The position numbers and the translations under genes were made by a program. Positions 53,437 through 64,000 of a stretch of 64,000 nucleotides of DNA are shown one piece after another; positions within the stretch are counted from its first letter, which is position 1, and the number at the start of each line of letters is the position of its first letter. The notes under the pieces are model-generated. The model made no database searches, was not told where the DNA came from, and worked only from the letters and a program-made list of their open reading frames with translations. This DNA comes from CAYXAA01 sp964462985 (GTDB taxonomy: Bacteria; Pseudomonadota; Alphaproteobacteria; Rhizobiales; Stappiaceae), in the NCBI GenBank assembly GCA_964462985.1, contig CAYXAA010000008.1:1-64000 (forward strand), in the 5' to 3' direction.

Positions 53437-54848
53437 GCGCTACCGGACGCTTCGGCTGGCCGCCAGACGAAGGTGTGGACGCCGAGGCGCTGCCTGGCCT
53501 GGTGGAACAGGGCGATCGCCTCGAACACCATAGCCACTGCTGTGGCGAGCGCCGCTCCGGTCATGCCCAGCACGGGAATCAGCGCGACATTGAGCCCGAC
53601 GTTGAGCACGAAGGTCGCTGCATAGATCGCGGCGCAGCGTTTCTGTTCATCGGCCATGGTGAGCAGGGCGTCCACCGGACCGACCGAAGCGCGGGCCAGC
53701 ACGCCGATGAACAAGACGGCGAGCAGCGGATAGCCCGAAGCGAAGCCGGGGCCGAACAGCTCGAGCAGCGGCGCGCCGACGGCCATGAGGGCGAGGCCGA
53801 CGGCAAGCGTCGGCCAGAAGGTCCAGCGGGTGGTGTCGGCGACAAGGGCGGCAAGGCCCGTCCGATCGCCCGCATGATAAAGCAGGGAATAGCGGTGTGC
53901 GGTGGCCGATCGAACGGCAAAATAGACGAAATGGGCGATCGCCAGCGTCTTGGACGCGGCGAAATAGATGGCGACCTCGCCGGGTGGGCGCCAGAAGCTG
54001 ACCATGATCACGTCGGCGCTGGTGATGAGCTGAAAGAAGCCGTCGACCAGCAGGATTGGCATCGAGATCGCGAGCCAATGGCGAAAATCGAAGGCAGGCG
54101 CCTGCCGTTCGGCGGTTGGTAAGGGGCGGCCGAGCTGCAGGGCCTGGACGATGGCCACACCCCAGGTTGCGGCGATGGCGACGAGACAGGCGGTGACGGC
54201 CGTTGCCGGGGCTCCCATCAGAACGGCCCCTACCATGCCGATGAGAATCGCCAGTGGCCGCCAGATGAAGGTCGGCAGCATGGCCACGAGCGGCCGGTCG
54301 TAAGCGCGGGCGATGCCGTCCTGGATGCTGCCGATGGTGAAGAGCGGCAGGCAGATGGCAGCAAGATAGATCGGCAGCACGTAGTAAGAGGTGACAAAAT
54401 CGCGGAAAAGAAAGACGCCGAGGCAGCCGATGGCGGCGATCGTACTGGCCGCAGCGAGGCCGAATAGCCGGCTGCCGATGAGCAGCCCCTTGAGGCGGCG
54501 ATGATCGCCGCGGAAGCGGTATTCGGGAATGAGGCGCAGCACCGAAGAGGAGAAGCCGAGCGGGGCGAAAATGCCGAACACCACCACCAGCGTCCAGACC
54601 ACGACGAAGATGCCGTATTCGTGGCCACCCATCAGCCGGGCAAGCGCCACCTGGGAGCCGTAGGCGAGCACGGCGCCGAGCACGCGGATGGTGAAGATGA
54701 TCAGGGCGATGCGCTGCGCGCCATTGCGGTCTTCGATACCGTTGGCAAGGTCCTCCAGCCGGGCAAAGATCGGTCGTGCCCGCCCGAAGACGGGCGCGGG
54801 AAGGATGCGCTCGGCCCAGGTGAGAGGGGACAGACGCAACGACCTCAA
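53433..54848 (-). CDS. Polysaccharide flippase (Wzx/MATE-like)
   Basis: 471 residues with about 12 hydrophobic helices in the polysaccharide-biosynthesis (PST/MVF) pattern: ALIIFTIRVLGAVLAYGSQVALARLMGGHEYGIF is typical for the first helices. It probably flips lipid-linked sugars across the inner membrane. The start TTG 54848 is uncertain, because AGGAG abuts it; another TTG at 54842 has better spacing. The gene overlaps the acyltransferase gene, but no other sugar genes are within the window. Confidence 0.87.
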   Translation of the reverse strand: MRSLRLSPLTWAERILPAPVFGRARPIFARLEDLANGIEDRNGAQRIALIIFTIRVLGAVLAYGSQVALARLMGGHEYGIFVVVWTLVVVFGIFAPLGFSSSVLRLIPEYRFRGDHRRLKGLLIGSRLFGLAAASTIAAIGCLGVFLFRDFVTSYYVLPIYLAAICLPLFTIGSIQDGIARAYDRPLVAMLPTFIWRPLAILIGMVGAVLMGAPATAVTACLVAIAATWGVAIVQALQLGRPLPTAERQAPAFDFRHWLAISMPILLVDGFFQLITSADVIMVSFWRPPGEVAIYFAASKTLAIAHFVYFAVRSATAHRYSLLYHAGDRTGLAALVADTTRWTFWPTLAVGLALMAVGAPLLELFGPGFASGYPLLAVLFIGVLARASVGPVDALLTMADEQKRCAAIYAATFVLNVGLNVALIPVLGMTGAALATAVAMVFEAIALFHQARQRLGVHTFVWRPAEASGSA

Positions 54849-55115
54849 CTCCTCATGCCGGGGGACCTGCGGACTGCTCCGCTCTCGGTCCGCCTCTGTC
54901 GCAGTGGGTCACCAGCGTCGGACGGTTGGCCCGAGGTCGGAAAGCTATTCGATCCCATAGCACTATGGAACTTTGCCTGTGTCCGGACGCAGGATGCTGC
55001 AGTTCACGATACCCTAAAGGATTTTAATTTTCCGTGCTTCGTCCTGCAGATTGCCCTCTCGCTCCGGGTCCGGACCCGATGTCTCGATGGCGGCAGACAG
55101 TCGACGGAACGCCCC

Positions 55116-55147
55116 TTGACTCTCTGGGCGACTGACGGAATCTATTA
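55116..55147 (+). promoter_or_regulatory. Probable imuA promoter
   Basis: TTGACT at 55116-55121 fits a -35 box. TCTATT or CTATTA at about 55141-55147 could be the -10, with 19-20 bp spacing. The LexA operator begins at once downstream. Confidence 0.45.
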
Positions 55148-55162
55148 GAACATAACAGGAAC
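55148..55162 (+). promoter_or_regulatory. LexA operator (GAAC-N7-GAAC)
   Basis: GAACATAACAGGAAC is the reverse complement of the alphaproteobacterial SOS box GTTC-N7-GTTC. It lies 15 nt before the imuA start and next to the likely transcription start, where a bound LexA would block transcription. It indicates DNA-damage induction of imuA-imuB. Confidence 0.85.
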
Positions 55163-55176
55163 AAAAAGAGTCCGTC

Positions 55177-56244
55177 ATGCGCTTCGCAGCAGCACCAGTC
55201 GGCCCGGTTCTCGTCAAGGATCAGGACGTTTCCGGGCGAGACCGTCCAACGGTCGGACCCGTCGCAGCCATGCGGCAGCGTATTACGGAAACGGAACTGA
55301 TCGCTCGGTGCCCGGCTCCGACGCCATCTCCATCAGTGCCGCTTGAGTGGCGGGAATTCGAACGCGAGATTAACGCTGGGGCGATGTCTCGACCGGGAAG
55401 CCTCCATCGGTCCGATGTTGCCCTGGCCGGGCTGCGCCGCCGCATTGCGGCACTCGAGGGTGGCCTCAGCCCCGAGGCGCGGCTCGCGCCGGCCCCTGTT
55501 TCCGCCAAGCAGGGGCCGGCCCGTCTTTTGTTCGGAACCCCCGCCATCGACAAGCTGTTCACATGCCCCGGTCTGCCCCTTGGAGCTCTCCACGAGATGG
55601 TGAGCGGCGAGACCCGAGACGGCGGTGTTCTGACCGGCTTTCTCGCCGCCGTTCTTGCCCGGCTGGAAACCGCGACCGATGGGAGTGCAGCGGACGGAGA
55701 GGTGTTGTGGATTCTCGACCCGCGGGTTCCACGCGAGGGCGGCACACCCTATGCCGAAGGGCTTGCTCACTTCGGCCTTGACCCGTCGCGCCTCCTGATC
55801 GTGAAGCCGCGCCGCATCGAGGACTGCCTGTGGGCGATGGAAGAGGGTTTGCGCTCGCCGGCGCTCGGCGCCGTCGTCGGCGAGATTCACGGCGACCCGA
55901 AACCGCTTGATCTGACGGCGACGCGACGGCTGGCGCTCAGGATCAGGGAAAGCCGCGTCACCGGTTTCCTGCTGCGTCACGCCACACCCGGCGGCCCGAG
56001 TGCGGCCATCACCCGCTTTCGCATTATCCCCCGCCGCGGCATCCAAGTCGAGAGCAGGCGGCGAGATGCTCTGCTCGGGGAGCCTGGGTGGCGGATCGCA
56101 TTGGAGAAGAACAGGGACGGGAGGCCCGGGACGGCAGATCTGGAGTGGAACCATGCGCATCGATGCTTCACCGCGGCAACGGATCGTAAGCCTGTGGTTT
56201 CCGATGCTGCCGATAGACCGGATTCTGCGCTGTTGGCGGGTTAG
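55177..56244 (+). CDS. imuA: ImuA (RecA-like mutasome protein)
   Basis: 355 residues; the RecA-like part starts near residue 115 (LLFGTPAIDKLFTCPGLPLGALHEMVSGE). WILDPRVPREGGTPYAEGLAHFGLDPSRLLIV and ALGAVVGEIHGDPKPLDLTATRRLALRI follow the ImuA pattern. ImuA supports error-prone lesion bypass together with ImuB and DnaE2. ATG 55177 is used; the first ~100 residues are poorly conserved-looking, so a later start is possible. Its end overlaps imuB by 92 nt. A LexA box lies just upstream. Confidence 0.87.
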   Translation: MRFAAAPVGPVLVKDQDVSGRDRPTVGPVAAMRQRITETELIARCPAPTPSPSVPLEWREFEREINAGAMSRPGSLHRSDVALAGLRRRIAALEGGLSPEARLAPAPVSAKQGPARLLFGTPAIDKLFTCPGLPLGALHEMVSGETRDGGVLTGFLAAVLARLETATDGSAADGEVLWILDPRVPREGGTPYAEGLAHFGLDPSRLLIVKPRRIEDCLWAMEEGLRSPALGAVVGEIHGDPKPLDLTATRRLALRIRESRVTGFLLRHATPGGPSAAITRFRIIPRRGIQVESRRRDALLGEPGWRIALEKNRDGRPGTADLEWNHAHRCFTAATDRKPVVSDAADRPDSALLAG

Positions 56245-57868
56245 GTCGTCGCCTTCGATCGACCTTGACCGTCTGCCGCTGGTCGTTACGGCGCGAGTGG
56301 GCAATGCCGACCGGCTCGTCGCCGTAAGTCGGGAAGCCCGGTCGCGCGGCATCCGTCCCGGAGAAGCTCTGGCCGACGCGCGAGGGCGGGTGCCGGACCT
56401 CATCGTCGAGGAAGCGGATCCTGGCGCCGACGCCGCCTTGCTTGCCGCCCTCGCCGACTGGTGCGACCGCTACACGCCGCTGGTCGCGCTCGACGGCAGC
56501 AGCGGGACCAGCAACGGCCTTCTGCTTGACATCACCGGCTGCGCCCATCTGTTCGCCGGCCTTGACGAGACCGGCGATGGCGAGCGAGGACTCGTCGCCG
56601 ACGCCTGCCGGCGGCTTATCGCGCAGGGTTTTGCCGTACGCGCTGCGGTGGCCGATACCGCCGGCGCAGCTTCGGCGCTTGCTCACTTTGGTAACCCGGC
56701 GAACACCTGGACGGTGGTTCCGCCGGGCGGAGCCAGGGCTGCGCTCGAACCGCTGCCGGTGGCAGCGCTTCGTATCACTCCGGAGACGGCGGCGGCCTTG
56801 CGGAAGGTCGGGCTGAAGCGCATCGAGGATCTGCTGGACCGACCGCGCGCCGCGCTTGCCGCCCGCTTCGGTCAGGACCTGCTGACCCGCCTCGATCAAG
56901 CGCTCGGGCATGCCGACGAGCCGATTTCGCCACGGCTCGCCGCACCGCATCTCAGCGTCGAGCGTCGCTTCTTCGAGCCGATCTCCGAGACAAAGGCCGT
57001 CGAGGCGGTGCTGCTGTCGCTTGGCCGCGGGCTGGCTGAGGCGCTGGAGCGGCGCGGTGAGGGTGGGCGCGCCTTTGAACTCGTGCTGTTTCGCGCCGAC
57101 GGCGTCGTCCGCCGCATCGTGGTCGGCACCAGCAGGCCGTTGCGGGCACCCGAGCGCCTTCTGGGGCTGTTTGCCGAAAAACTGAGGGGATTCGACGAAG
57201 AGATCGATGCCGGTTTCGGCTTCGACTTGATCCGTCTCGGCGTGCTGGAGGCACAGGGATTTTCTCCAACGCAGACTGACATGACCGGTTCGGCCGCTCA
57301 TGAGGACGATCTTGCCGATCTGATTGACCGACTCGGCGCCCGGCTCGGCCTCGCTCAGGTCGCTCGTTTCTTGCCGCAGGACCGCCACCTGCCAGAGACG
57401 CGCCAGGCGCTGGTGCCGGCGGCGAGGGTGCAGCCGAAGGCACTCCGTCGGGGCAGGGACAAGGGACTGGCCTGGATCGGTGATGCCTGCGGGCTGCCTG
57501 GGAGACAGTCGGACGAGGAGGTGCCACCCCTGGTCCGGCCACTGCGGCTGATCGTTCCGGCCGAGCCGGTCGATGCGGTTGCCATGATCCCGGATGGGCC
57601 GCCGCTACGTTTCCGCTGGCGCCGCGCCGTTTATGAAGTCGCCGCCTGCGAGGGACCGGAACGGATCGCGCCACCCTGGTGGACAACGGCGGCCAGCGGA
57701 ACGGAAGAGAAGACTTCGGAAGACGAGATCTGTCAGCCGCAAGCCCCACCGGACCGCGATTATTTTCGTGTCGAAGACGAGGCCGGTCGCCGTTTCTGGC
57801 TCTATCGCGAAGGTTTCTACGACGGCACCGCCGCGCCACGCTGGTATCTGCAAGGACTGTTTGCGTGA
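56153..57868 (+). CDS. imuB: ImuB, catalytically dead Y-family polymerase-like
   Basis: 571 residues. The N-terminal RIVSLWFPMLPIDRILR replaces the catalytic DMDxFFA of Y-family polymerases, and the SxDE motif is likewise absent (LLLDITGCAHLFAG), so it lacks the active-site acids as known for ImuB. The little-finger and C-terminal parts follow, ending with ...GFYDG and RWYLQGLFA. It acts as a hub linking the beta clamp, ImuA and DnaE2. The start ATG 56153 lies inside imuA. No dnaE2 follows within this window. Confidence 0.9.
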   Translation: MRIDASPRQRIVSLWFPMLPIDRILRCWRVRSSPSIDLDRLPLVVTARVGNADRLVAVSREARSRGIRPGEALADARGRVPDLIVEEADPGADAALLAALADWCDRYTPLVALDGSSGTSNGLLLDITGCAHLFAGLDETGDGERGLVADACRRLIAQGFAVRAAVADTAGAASALAHFGNPANTWTVVPPGGARAALEPLPVAALRITPETAAALRKVGLKRIEDLLDRPRAALAARFGQDLLTRLDQALGHADEPISPRLAAPHLSVERRFFEPISETKAVEAVLLSLGRGLAEALERRGEGGRAFELVLFRADGVVRRIVVGTSRPLRAPERLLGLFAEKLRGFDEEIDAGFGFDLIRLGVLEAQGFSPTQTDMTGSAAHEDDLADLIDRLGARLGLAQVARFLPQDRHLPETRQALVPAARVQPKALRRGRDKGLAWIGDACGLPGRQSDEEVPPLVRPLRLIVPAEPVDAVAMIPDGPPLRFRWRRAVYEVAACEGPERIAPPWWTTAASGTEEKTSEDEICQPQAPPDRDYFRVEDEAGRRFWLYREGFYDGTAAPRWYLQGLFA

Positions 57869-58408
57869 GCAGAACCCCAAACCCGTCACCGGAAGATCGT
57901 GATCAGTCTCGCCAGCCACGGATACAGTCCGGTCATCAAGGCGCCAACGTGCCGTCGGATTCAACGCCCACTGAGACCGATGCCGGGTGCTGCTACAAGA
58001 TCTTCCGCGATCGCTCTGCCGCTATGGTTGGCGGCCAGGCCGAGCCTGGCACCTCCGAAGGAAGAATGGGAAACAGCGGCAGCTGAAGCCGACGGAGCTT
58101 CAGTCTTCCTGGGCAGGCCGCTGCTGTGGAGCGCAGCGCGGCAAGACGTTTCTGTCCGAGCGCCTCGAAGCCCATGACGCACTCTTCTGTTCGAGCGGTC
58201 GCATCACAGCCGGCGTCATGTTCGCACGGTTTACATGAGTTGCGCGCTCACGCGGTGAAACCGGAGCCCATCGCCGAACCGACAGGATCGTCGAGCTAAA
58301 GAAGGAACCCAACCGCATCCGACGTCGGCCGGCGTTCGAAGGGCCTCGCAGCAAGCAAAAAGGGCCGGCGTAACCCGGCCCTTTCTCTCGTCAACGGTCT
58401 CGTTCCCT
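57869..58408. other. 540-bp gene-free gap imuB / acnA
   Basis: No dnaE2 start and no other convincing gene. A 92-codon frame (57899-58177) lacks a family pattern. The right end holds the acnA terminator. Confidence 0.55.
58355..58383 (-). terminator. Terminator of acnA
   Basis: On the minus strand AAGGGCCGG (58383-58375) pairs perfectly with CCGGCCCTT (58368-58360) over a 6-nt loop, followed by TTTTG. It lies 25 nt past the acnA stop. Confidence 0.8.
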
Positions 58409-61111
<2,703 letters not shown>

Positions 61112-61521
61112 GGCTGGCGATCCCCTTTTTCGTCGTGTCCAACGGCGCCGGAAGGGCCGTCTCGGGTTTCGGGTCCGGCCGGTCGCATCGAGAATGGGAA
61201 ACGGGCCGGTCGGGCCGCGTCGGACGGGGCGGCTCTATCGGGGGCTGGCTCGGGCACCCTCCGGCCGGCCCCGTGCCGGTGCGCGGGTTGGCGCCCGTAT
61301 ACTAAGTTTTCTAGGGCCGTGCCAGCACATAGCAACCGCAGGGGCTTCGACGCGCAGTAGAATGGGAGCACGGCAATGCTCCTCGGACCGATTCGATTGG
61401 TTCACCGGGTATGGTCAACAATTCCTTGCGACTTGATCGGGCCCGGCGGCTGGGGCAAACCGAAGGCTGGTCCGGGGCCGGCACGCCGCTGTTCTCCCGC
61501 GCCATCGGAACCGCTTCGTCC
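61112..61521. other. Divergent gap acnA / ccmA
   Basis: 410 bp that must hold both promoters. The frame of ccmA is open 37 codons upstream of its start but shows no protein-like sequence. TATACTAAGTTTT near 61298-61311 is the AT-richest part and may hold a -10 region. No other feature seen. Confidence 0.45.
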
Positions 61522-62163
61522 ATGCGTCCGCCCTTGCGACTGATCGTTCAATCTCTTGCTTGTGACCGCGGTGGGCGCCGTGTCTTCACAGGCCTTTCGT
61601 TCGAGATTTCCGCCGGGGAGTCCCTGATTGTCTCCGGCCCAAACGGCGTTGGCAAGTCGAGCCTGCTTCGTGTGATTGCCGGGCTGGTGAGGCCGGTAGA
61701 GGGGCACCTGCGCCTGGAAGGCGGCGAGACCGATCGCGAGATCAGTGAACATTGTCACTATTTTGGCCATCTCGACGCGCTCAAGCCGGCCCTCACCGTG
61801 CTGGAAAACCTTGTTTATTGGCGCGACTTTATGCGGCCGGTCCCCGGGCTCGGCGGCAATGAACCGGTTTCTGCACCTCACGCCGCGCTGGACACGCTCG
61901 GCATCGGTCATGCCGCCGACCTGCCGGCGGCCTATCTATCGGCCGGCCAGCGTCGCCGCCTCGCGCTCGCGCGCCTGCTCGTTGTACCGCGGCCGATCTG
62001 GCTGCTCGACGAGCCGACTGCTGCACTCGACGCCTCGTCCGAGGCAGGGCTGGTGGCACTCATGAACCGGCATTGCGCCTCCGGAGGATTGATCCTGGCG
62101 GCGACACATCAGCTGCTCGGCCTCCCGGCGGCGCGGCGGCTTGCCATGGAACCGGCATCGTGA
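61522..62163 (+). CDS. ccmA: Haem exporter ATP-binding protein CcmA
   Basis: 213 residues of an ABC ATPase: Walker A GPNGVGKS (39-46), Q-loop region HYFGHLDALKPALTVLENL, signature LSAGQRRRLALAR (139-151) and Walker B IWLLDEPTAALD (159-170). The FGHLDALKPALT segment is CcmA-typical. With CcmB it drives release of the haem-loaded chaperone CcmE in cytochrome c maturation. ATG 61522 is chosen over the longer frame. The stop overlaps the ccmB start (GTGA). Confidence 0.93.
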   Translation: MRPPLRLIVQSLACDRGGRRVFTGLSFEISAGESLIVSGPNGVGKSSLLRVIAGLVRPVEGHLRLEGGETDREISEHCHYFGHLDALKPALTVLENLVYWRDFMRPVPGLGGNEPVSAPHAALDTLGIGHAADLPAAYLSAGQRRRLALARLLVVPRPIWLLDEPTAALDASSEAGLVALMNRHCASGGLILAATHQLLGLPAARRLAMEPAS

Positions 62164-62831
62164 CGGGCTGGGTTGGAGCGCTGTTCAAGCGGGAGCTCAC
62201 GCTCGCCGCCCGAATCGGTGGTGGTGCCCTGATCGGTGTGCTGTTTTTCCTTGCGGTGGTCACCGTGATTCCGTTCGGCGTTGGACCTGATCTCAAGCTG
62301 CTCGCGCGCATCGGTCCGGCCGTGCTTTGGGTCGGCGCATTGCTCTCGACCCTGCTCGGGCTCGACCGGCTGTTCCAGGCGGACCGCGACGATGGCTCAC
62401 TCGACCTCGTACTGATGGCGGGCAGGCCGCTCGAGTTGGTCGTCTTAGTGAAATGCCTGGCGCATTGGGCCGGCACCGGGCTGCCGCTGGTTGTGGCCGC
62501 CCCCGTGTTGTCGATCTTCCTCGGCCTCGACCCGGCGGCCATCGTCGCCGTCACCGCAACGCTGCTCGCCGGCACCCCGGCACTGACCCTGTTCGGCGCG
62601 GTCGGGGCGGCTCTCACCGTCAGCCTCCGCCGCGGCGGCTTGCTGCTTTCGGTGCTGGTAATTCCGCTTGCAATTCCCGTGCTCATCTTCGGCGTCAGTG
62701 CTGCGGATGCCGCAATCACCGGGCCAACGCCGTTCCGGACCCCGTTTCTTGTGCTTCTTGCGCTGACGCTTGTCTCCGCGGTGGTCGGCCCGATCGCTTC
62801 CGCGGCCGCGCTGCGCTATGCTGGAGACTGA
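62160..62831 (+). CDS. ccmB: Haem exporter membrane protein CcmB
   Basis: 223 residues with six hydrophobic helices. FKRELTLAARIGGGALIGVLFF at the start, VGALLSTLLGLDRLFQADRDDGSLDLVL and LIPLAIPVLIFG-like segments are CcmB hallmarks. It is an inner-membrane partner of CcmA. GTG 62160 overlaps the ccmA stop by four bases. Confidence 0.93.
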   Translation: MTGWVGALFKRELTLAARIGGGALIGVLFFLAVVTVIPFGVGPDLKLLARIGPAVLWVGALLSTLLGLDRLFQADRDDGSLDLVLMAGRPLELVVLVKCLAHWAGTGLPLVVAAPVLSIFLGLDPAAIVAVTATLLAGTPALTLFGAVGAALTVSLRRGGLLLSVLVIPLAIPVLIFGVSAADAAITGPTPFRTPFLVLLALTLVSAVVGPIASAAALRYAGD

Positions 62832-62915
62832 TGTCCGCCGGATTGACGACCATCAAGGCGCTTCCCGGCATTTCGCCGCATTGAAGAGCCCGCCGGCAAA
62901 CATTAGAACGGTTCC

Positions 62916-63674
62916 ATGGCTCTCATCGATCTTGCCAATCCGACACGGTTCCTGGCGCTTGCCGGCCGGCTGCTGCCTTGGCTCGTTGGCTTGACGGTGG
63001 CCACCTTCGTGGCCGGACTGACATTGACCTTCTTTGTCGCCCCGGACGACTATCAGCAGGGTGCCACCGTCAAGATCATGTTCATCCATGTGCCGGCGGC
63101 ATGGCTTTCGATGTTCTGCTACGCGCTGATGGCGGGGTCCGCGCTGGGCACGCTGGTCTGGAAGCACCCACTCGCCGATGTTTCGGCCCGGGCCGCCGCA
63201 CCGATCGGCGCGGCGTTCACCTTCGTCGCGCTCGTGACCGGATCGCTCTGGGGCAAGCCGATGTGGGGCACCTATTGGGTGTGGGATGCGCGGCTGACAT
63301 CGGTCCTGGTGTTGTTCCTGATGTATCTCGGCCTGATCGCGTTGTGGCGCGCTCTGGAGGATCCGACCCGGGCTGCGCGGGCGTCCGCCGTGCTGATCCT
63401 GGTCGGAGCCATCAACCTGCCGATCATCAAGTTTTCCGTCGACTGGTGGAACACGCTGCATCAGCCCGCGAGTGTGGTGCGGTTCGATGGGCCGACGATT
63501 CATCCCTCGATCCTGTGGCCGCTTCTGGTGATGGCGTCCGCCTTCACCTTCTTGTTCCTGGCGTTGCATTTGATGGCGATGAGCAACGAGATCCTGCGCC
63601 GCCGGCTCAGAACCCTTCAGATGCGTGCCGCCGCCGCACCGCCTGCGGTCGCAACGGTCCACGCGGCGGAGTGA
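62916..63674 (+). CDS. ccmC: Haem-handling protein CcmC
   Basis: 252 residues with six membrane helices. The tryptophan-rich WWD-type motif WGTYWVWDARLTS is at 117-129. H58 (FIHVP) and H182 (NTLHQPAS) are the expected haem ligands on the periplasmic side. It loads haem onto CcmE. ATG 62916 lies 84 bp after ccmB. Confidence 0.95.
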   Translation: MALIDLANPTRFLALAGRLLPWLVGLTVATFVAGLTLTFFVAPDDYQQGATVKIMFIHVPAAWLSMFCYALMAGSALGTLVWKHPLADVSARAAAPIGAAFTFVALVTGSLWGKPMWGTYWVWDARLTSVLVLFLMYLGLIALWRALEDPTRAARASAVLILVGAINLPIIKFSVDWWNTLHQPASVVRFDGPTIHPSILWPLLVMASAFTFLFLALHLMAMSNEILRRRLRTLQMRAAAAPPAVATVHAAE

Positions 63675-63678
63675 GGCA

Positions 63679-63852
63679 ATGATCGATCTAGGTGACCATG
63701 CCGGCTTCATAGTCGCGAGCTATGCGGTCACGGCGGCCGTGATCCTTGGGCTTGTCTTCTGGGTCCGGGCAGAGCGCGGCCGCCTGTCACGGCAGCTCCA
63801 GGATCTGGAAGCTCGCGGTGTGACGCGCCGCTCGGCTGGCCACGACGGATAG
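63679..63852 (+). CDS. ccmD: Haem exporter protein CcmD
   Basis: 57 residues. One membrane helix (GFIVASYAVTAAVILGLVFW) and a basic coiled tail (RAERGRLSRQLQDLE), the standard CcmD layout. It helps release holo-CcmE from the CcmABC complex. It starts 4 nt after ccmC, with GAGTGAGG as the ribosome-binding site. Confidence 0.92.
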   Translation: MIDLGDHAGFIVASYAVTAAVILGLVFWVRAERGRLSRQLQDLEARGVTRRSAGHDG

Positions 63853-63859
63853 GAAAGCG

Positions 63860-64000
63860 ATGTCCGATCATTCCACCGCAGGCGATTCGGCTGCGAATCG
63901 CGGCGAACAGGCCTCCGTGCCGGCCCGGCGACGGCTGCCGCTTCTTGCCCTGCTGCCGCTGATTGTCTTCTCTGCACTCGTGGTTCTTTTCCTGGCGCAG
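63860..64000 (+). CDS. ccmG: CcmG/DsbE thioredoxin N-terminus, partial
   Basis: Only 47 codons are in the window: MSDHSTAGDSAANRG, a basic stretch PARRR and the start of a membrane anchor (LPLLALLPLIVFSALVVLFL). Position after ccmD and the anchor match CcmG/DsbE, the periplasmic thiol reductase of cytochrome c maturation. The catalytic CxxC lies beyond the window. AGGAAAG precedes ATG 63860. Confidence 0.8.
   Translation, partial: MSDHSTAGDSAANRGEQASVPARRRLPLLALLPLIVFSALVVLFLAQ

Larger units (their letters stand above)
54849..55176. other. Divergent gap flippase / imuA
   Basis: 328 bp without a gene. The imuA promoter and LexA site occupy its right end. The left 250 bp show nothing I can name. 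Confidence 0.5.

Noticed and set aside
57869..58408. dnaE2 start or fragment after imuB
   Set aside because: All frames were read; none begins with or contains DnaE2/PHP-domain motifs.

Overview
The window is dense, GC-rich bacterial chromosome with short intergenic gaps and no sign of phage, plasmid or insertion-sequence genes. Gene content and order point to an alphaproteobacterium, most likely of the order Hyphomicrobiales (Rhizobiales). The pointers are a chorismate mutase / hisC / tyrC operon divergent from metX-metW, acnA divergent from ccmABCDG, ethylmalonyl-CoA pathway genes (ecm and ccr), rpmF, and an alphaproteobacterial LexA operator (GAAC-N7-GAAC) in front of imuA-imuB. The species is not identified.

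Layout. 1-5.4 kb: tail of folK, a leftward aromatic amino acid operon (chorismate mutase, hisC-type aminotransferase, tyrC), and rightward metX-metW. 5.4-11.4 kb: methyltransferase, glyoxalase II, DUF985 cupin, periplasmic glucan protein opgG, argG, 4Fe-4S protein. 11.4-22 kb: SH3/DUF1236 exported protein, GST, His-rich exported protein, polyprenyl synthase, CFA synthase, GlcG-like protein, a cytosolic GGT paralogue, an EAL protein with a degenerate GGDEF domain, a small membrane protein and rpmF. 22-28 kb: a nitrite/cyanate nitrogen-assimilation operon, nirB-nirD-nirC-(PP2C phosphatase/Ser-Thr kinase fusion)-cynS. Its leader contains an attenuator-like terminator and a possibly broken small frame. 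This is the most distinctive block in the window. 28-42.7 kb: bicupin, secreted GGT, two EEP-fold nucleases (one is xth), YchJ, L,D-transpeptidase, exported pentapeptide-repeat protein, MipA/OmpV, mtgA, ahpC-ahpD, YciI, SpoU methylase, quinone reductase, RidA and GH25 lysozyme. 42.8-46.5 kb: divergent ecm and ccr. 46.7-54.9 kb: MscS-type channel plus CAP lipoprotein, SnoaL-like protein, acyl-CoA synthetase, and a flippase/acyltransferase pair for surface polysaccharide. 55-64 kb: imuA-imuB, acnA, ccmABCD and the start of ccmG.

How the genes work together. The organism makes its own Tyr/Phe, Met and Arg. It takes up nitrite and reduces it to ammonia, and it detoxifies cyanate. It assimilates C2 compounds by the ethylmalonyl-CoA pathway rather than by glyoxylate-bypass genes (none seen here). 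It matures c-type cytochromes and has a LexA-controlled mutagenic repair cassette without an adjacent dnaE2. Several intergenic regions carry long inverted repeats with mutually exclusive pairings (16.45, 21.75, 32.85-32.99 kb) that the annotated genes do not explain.
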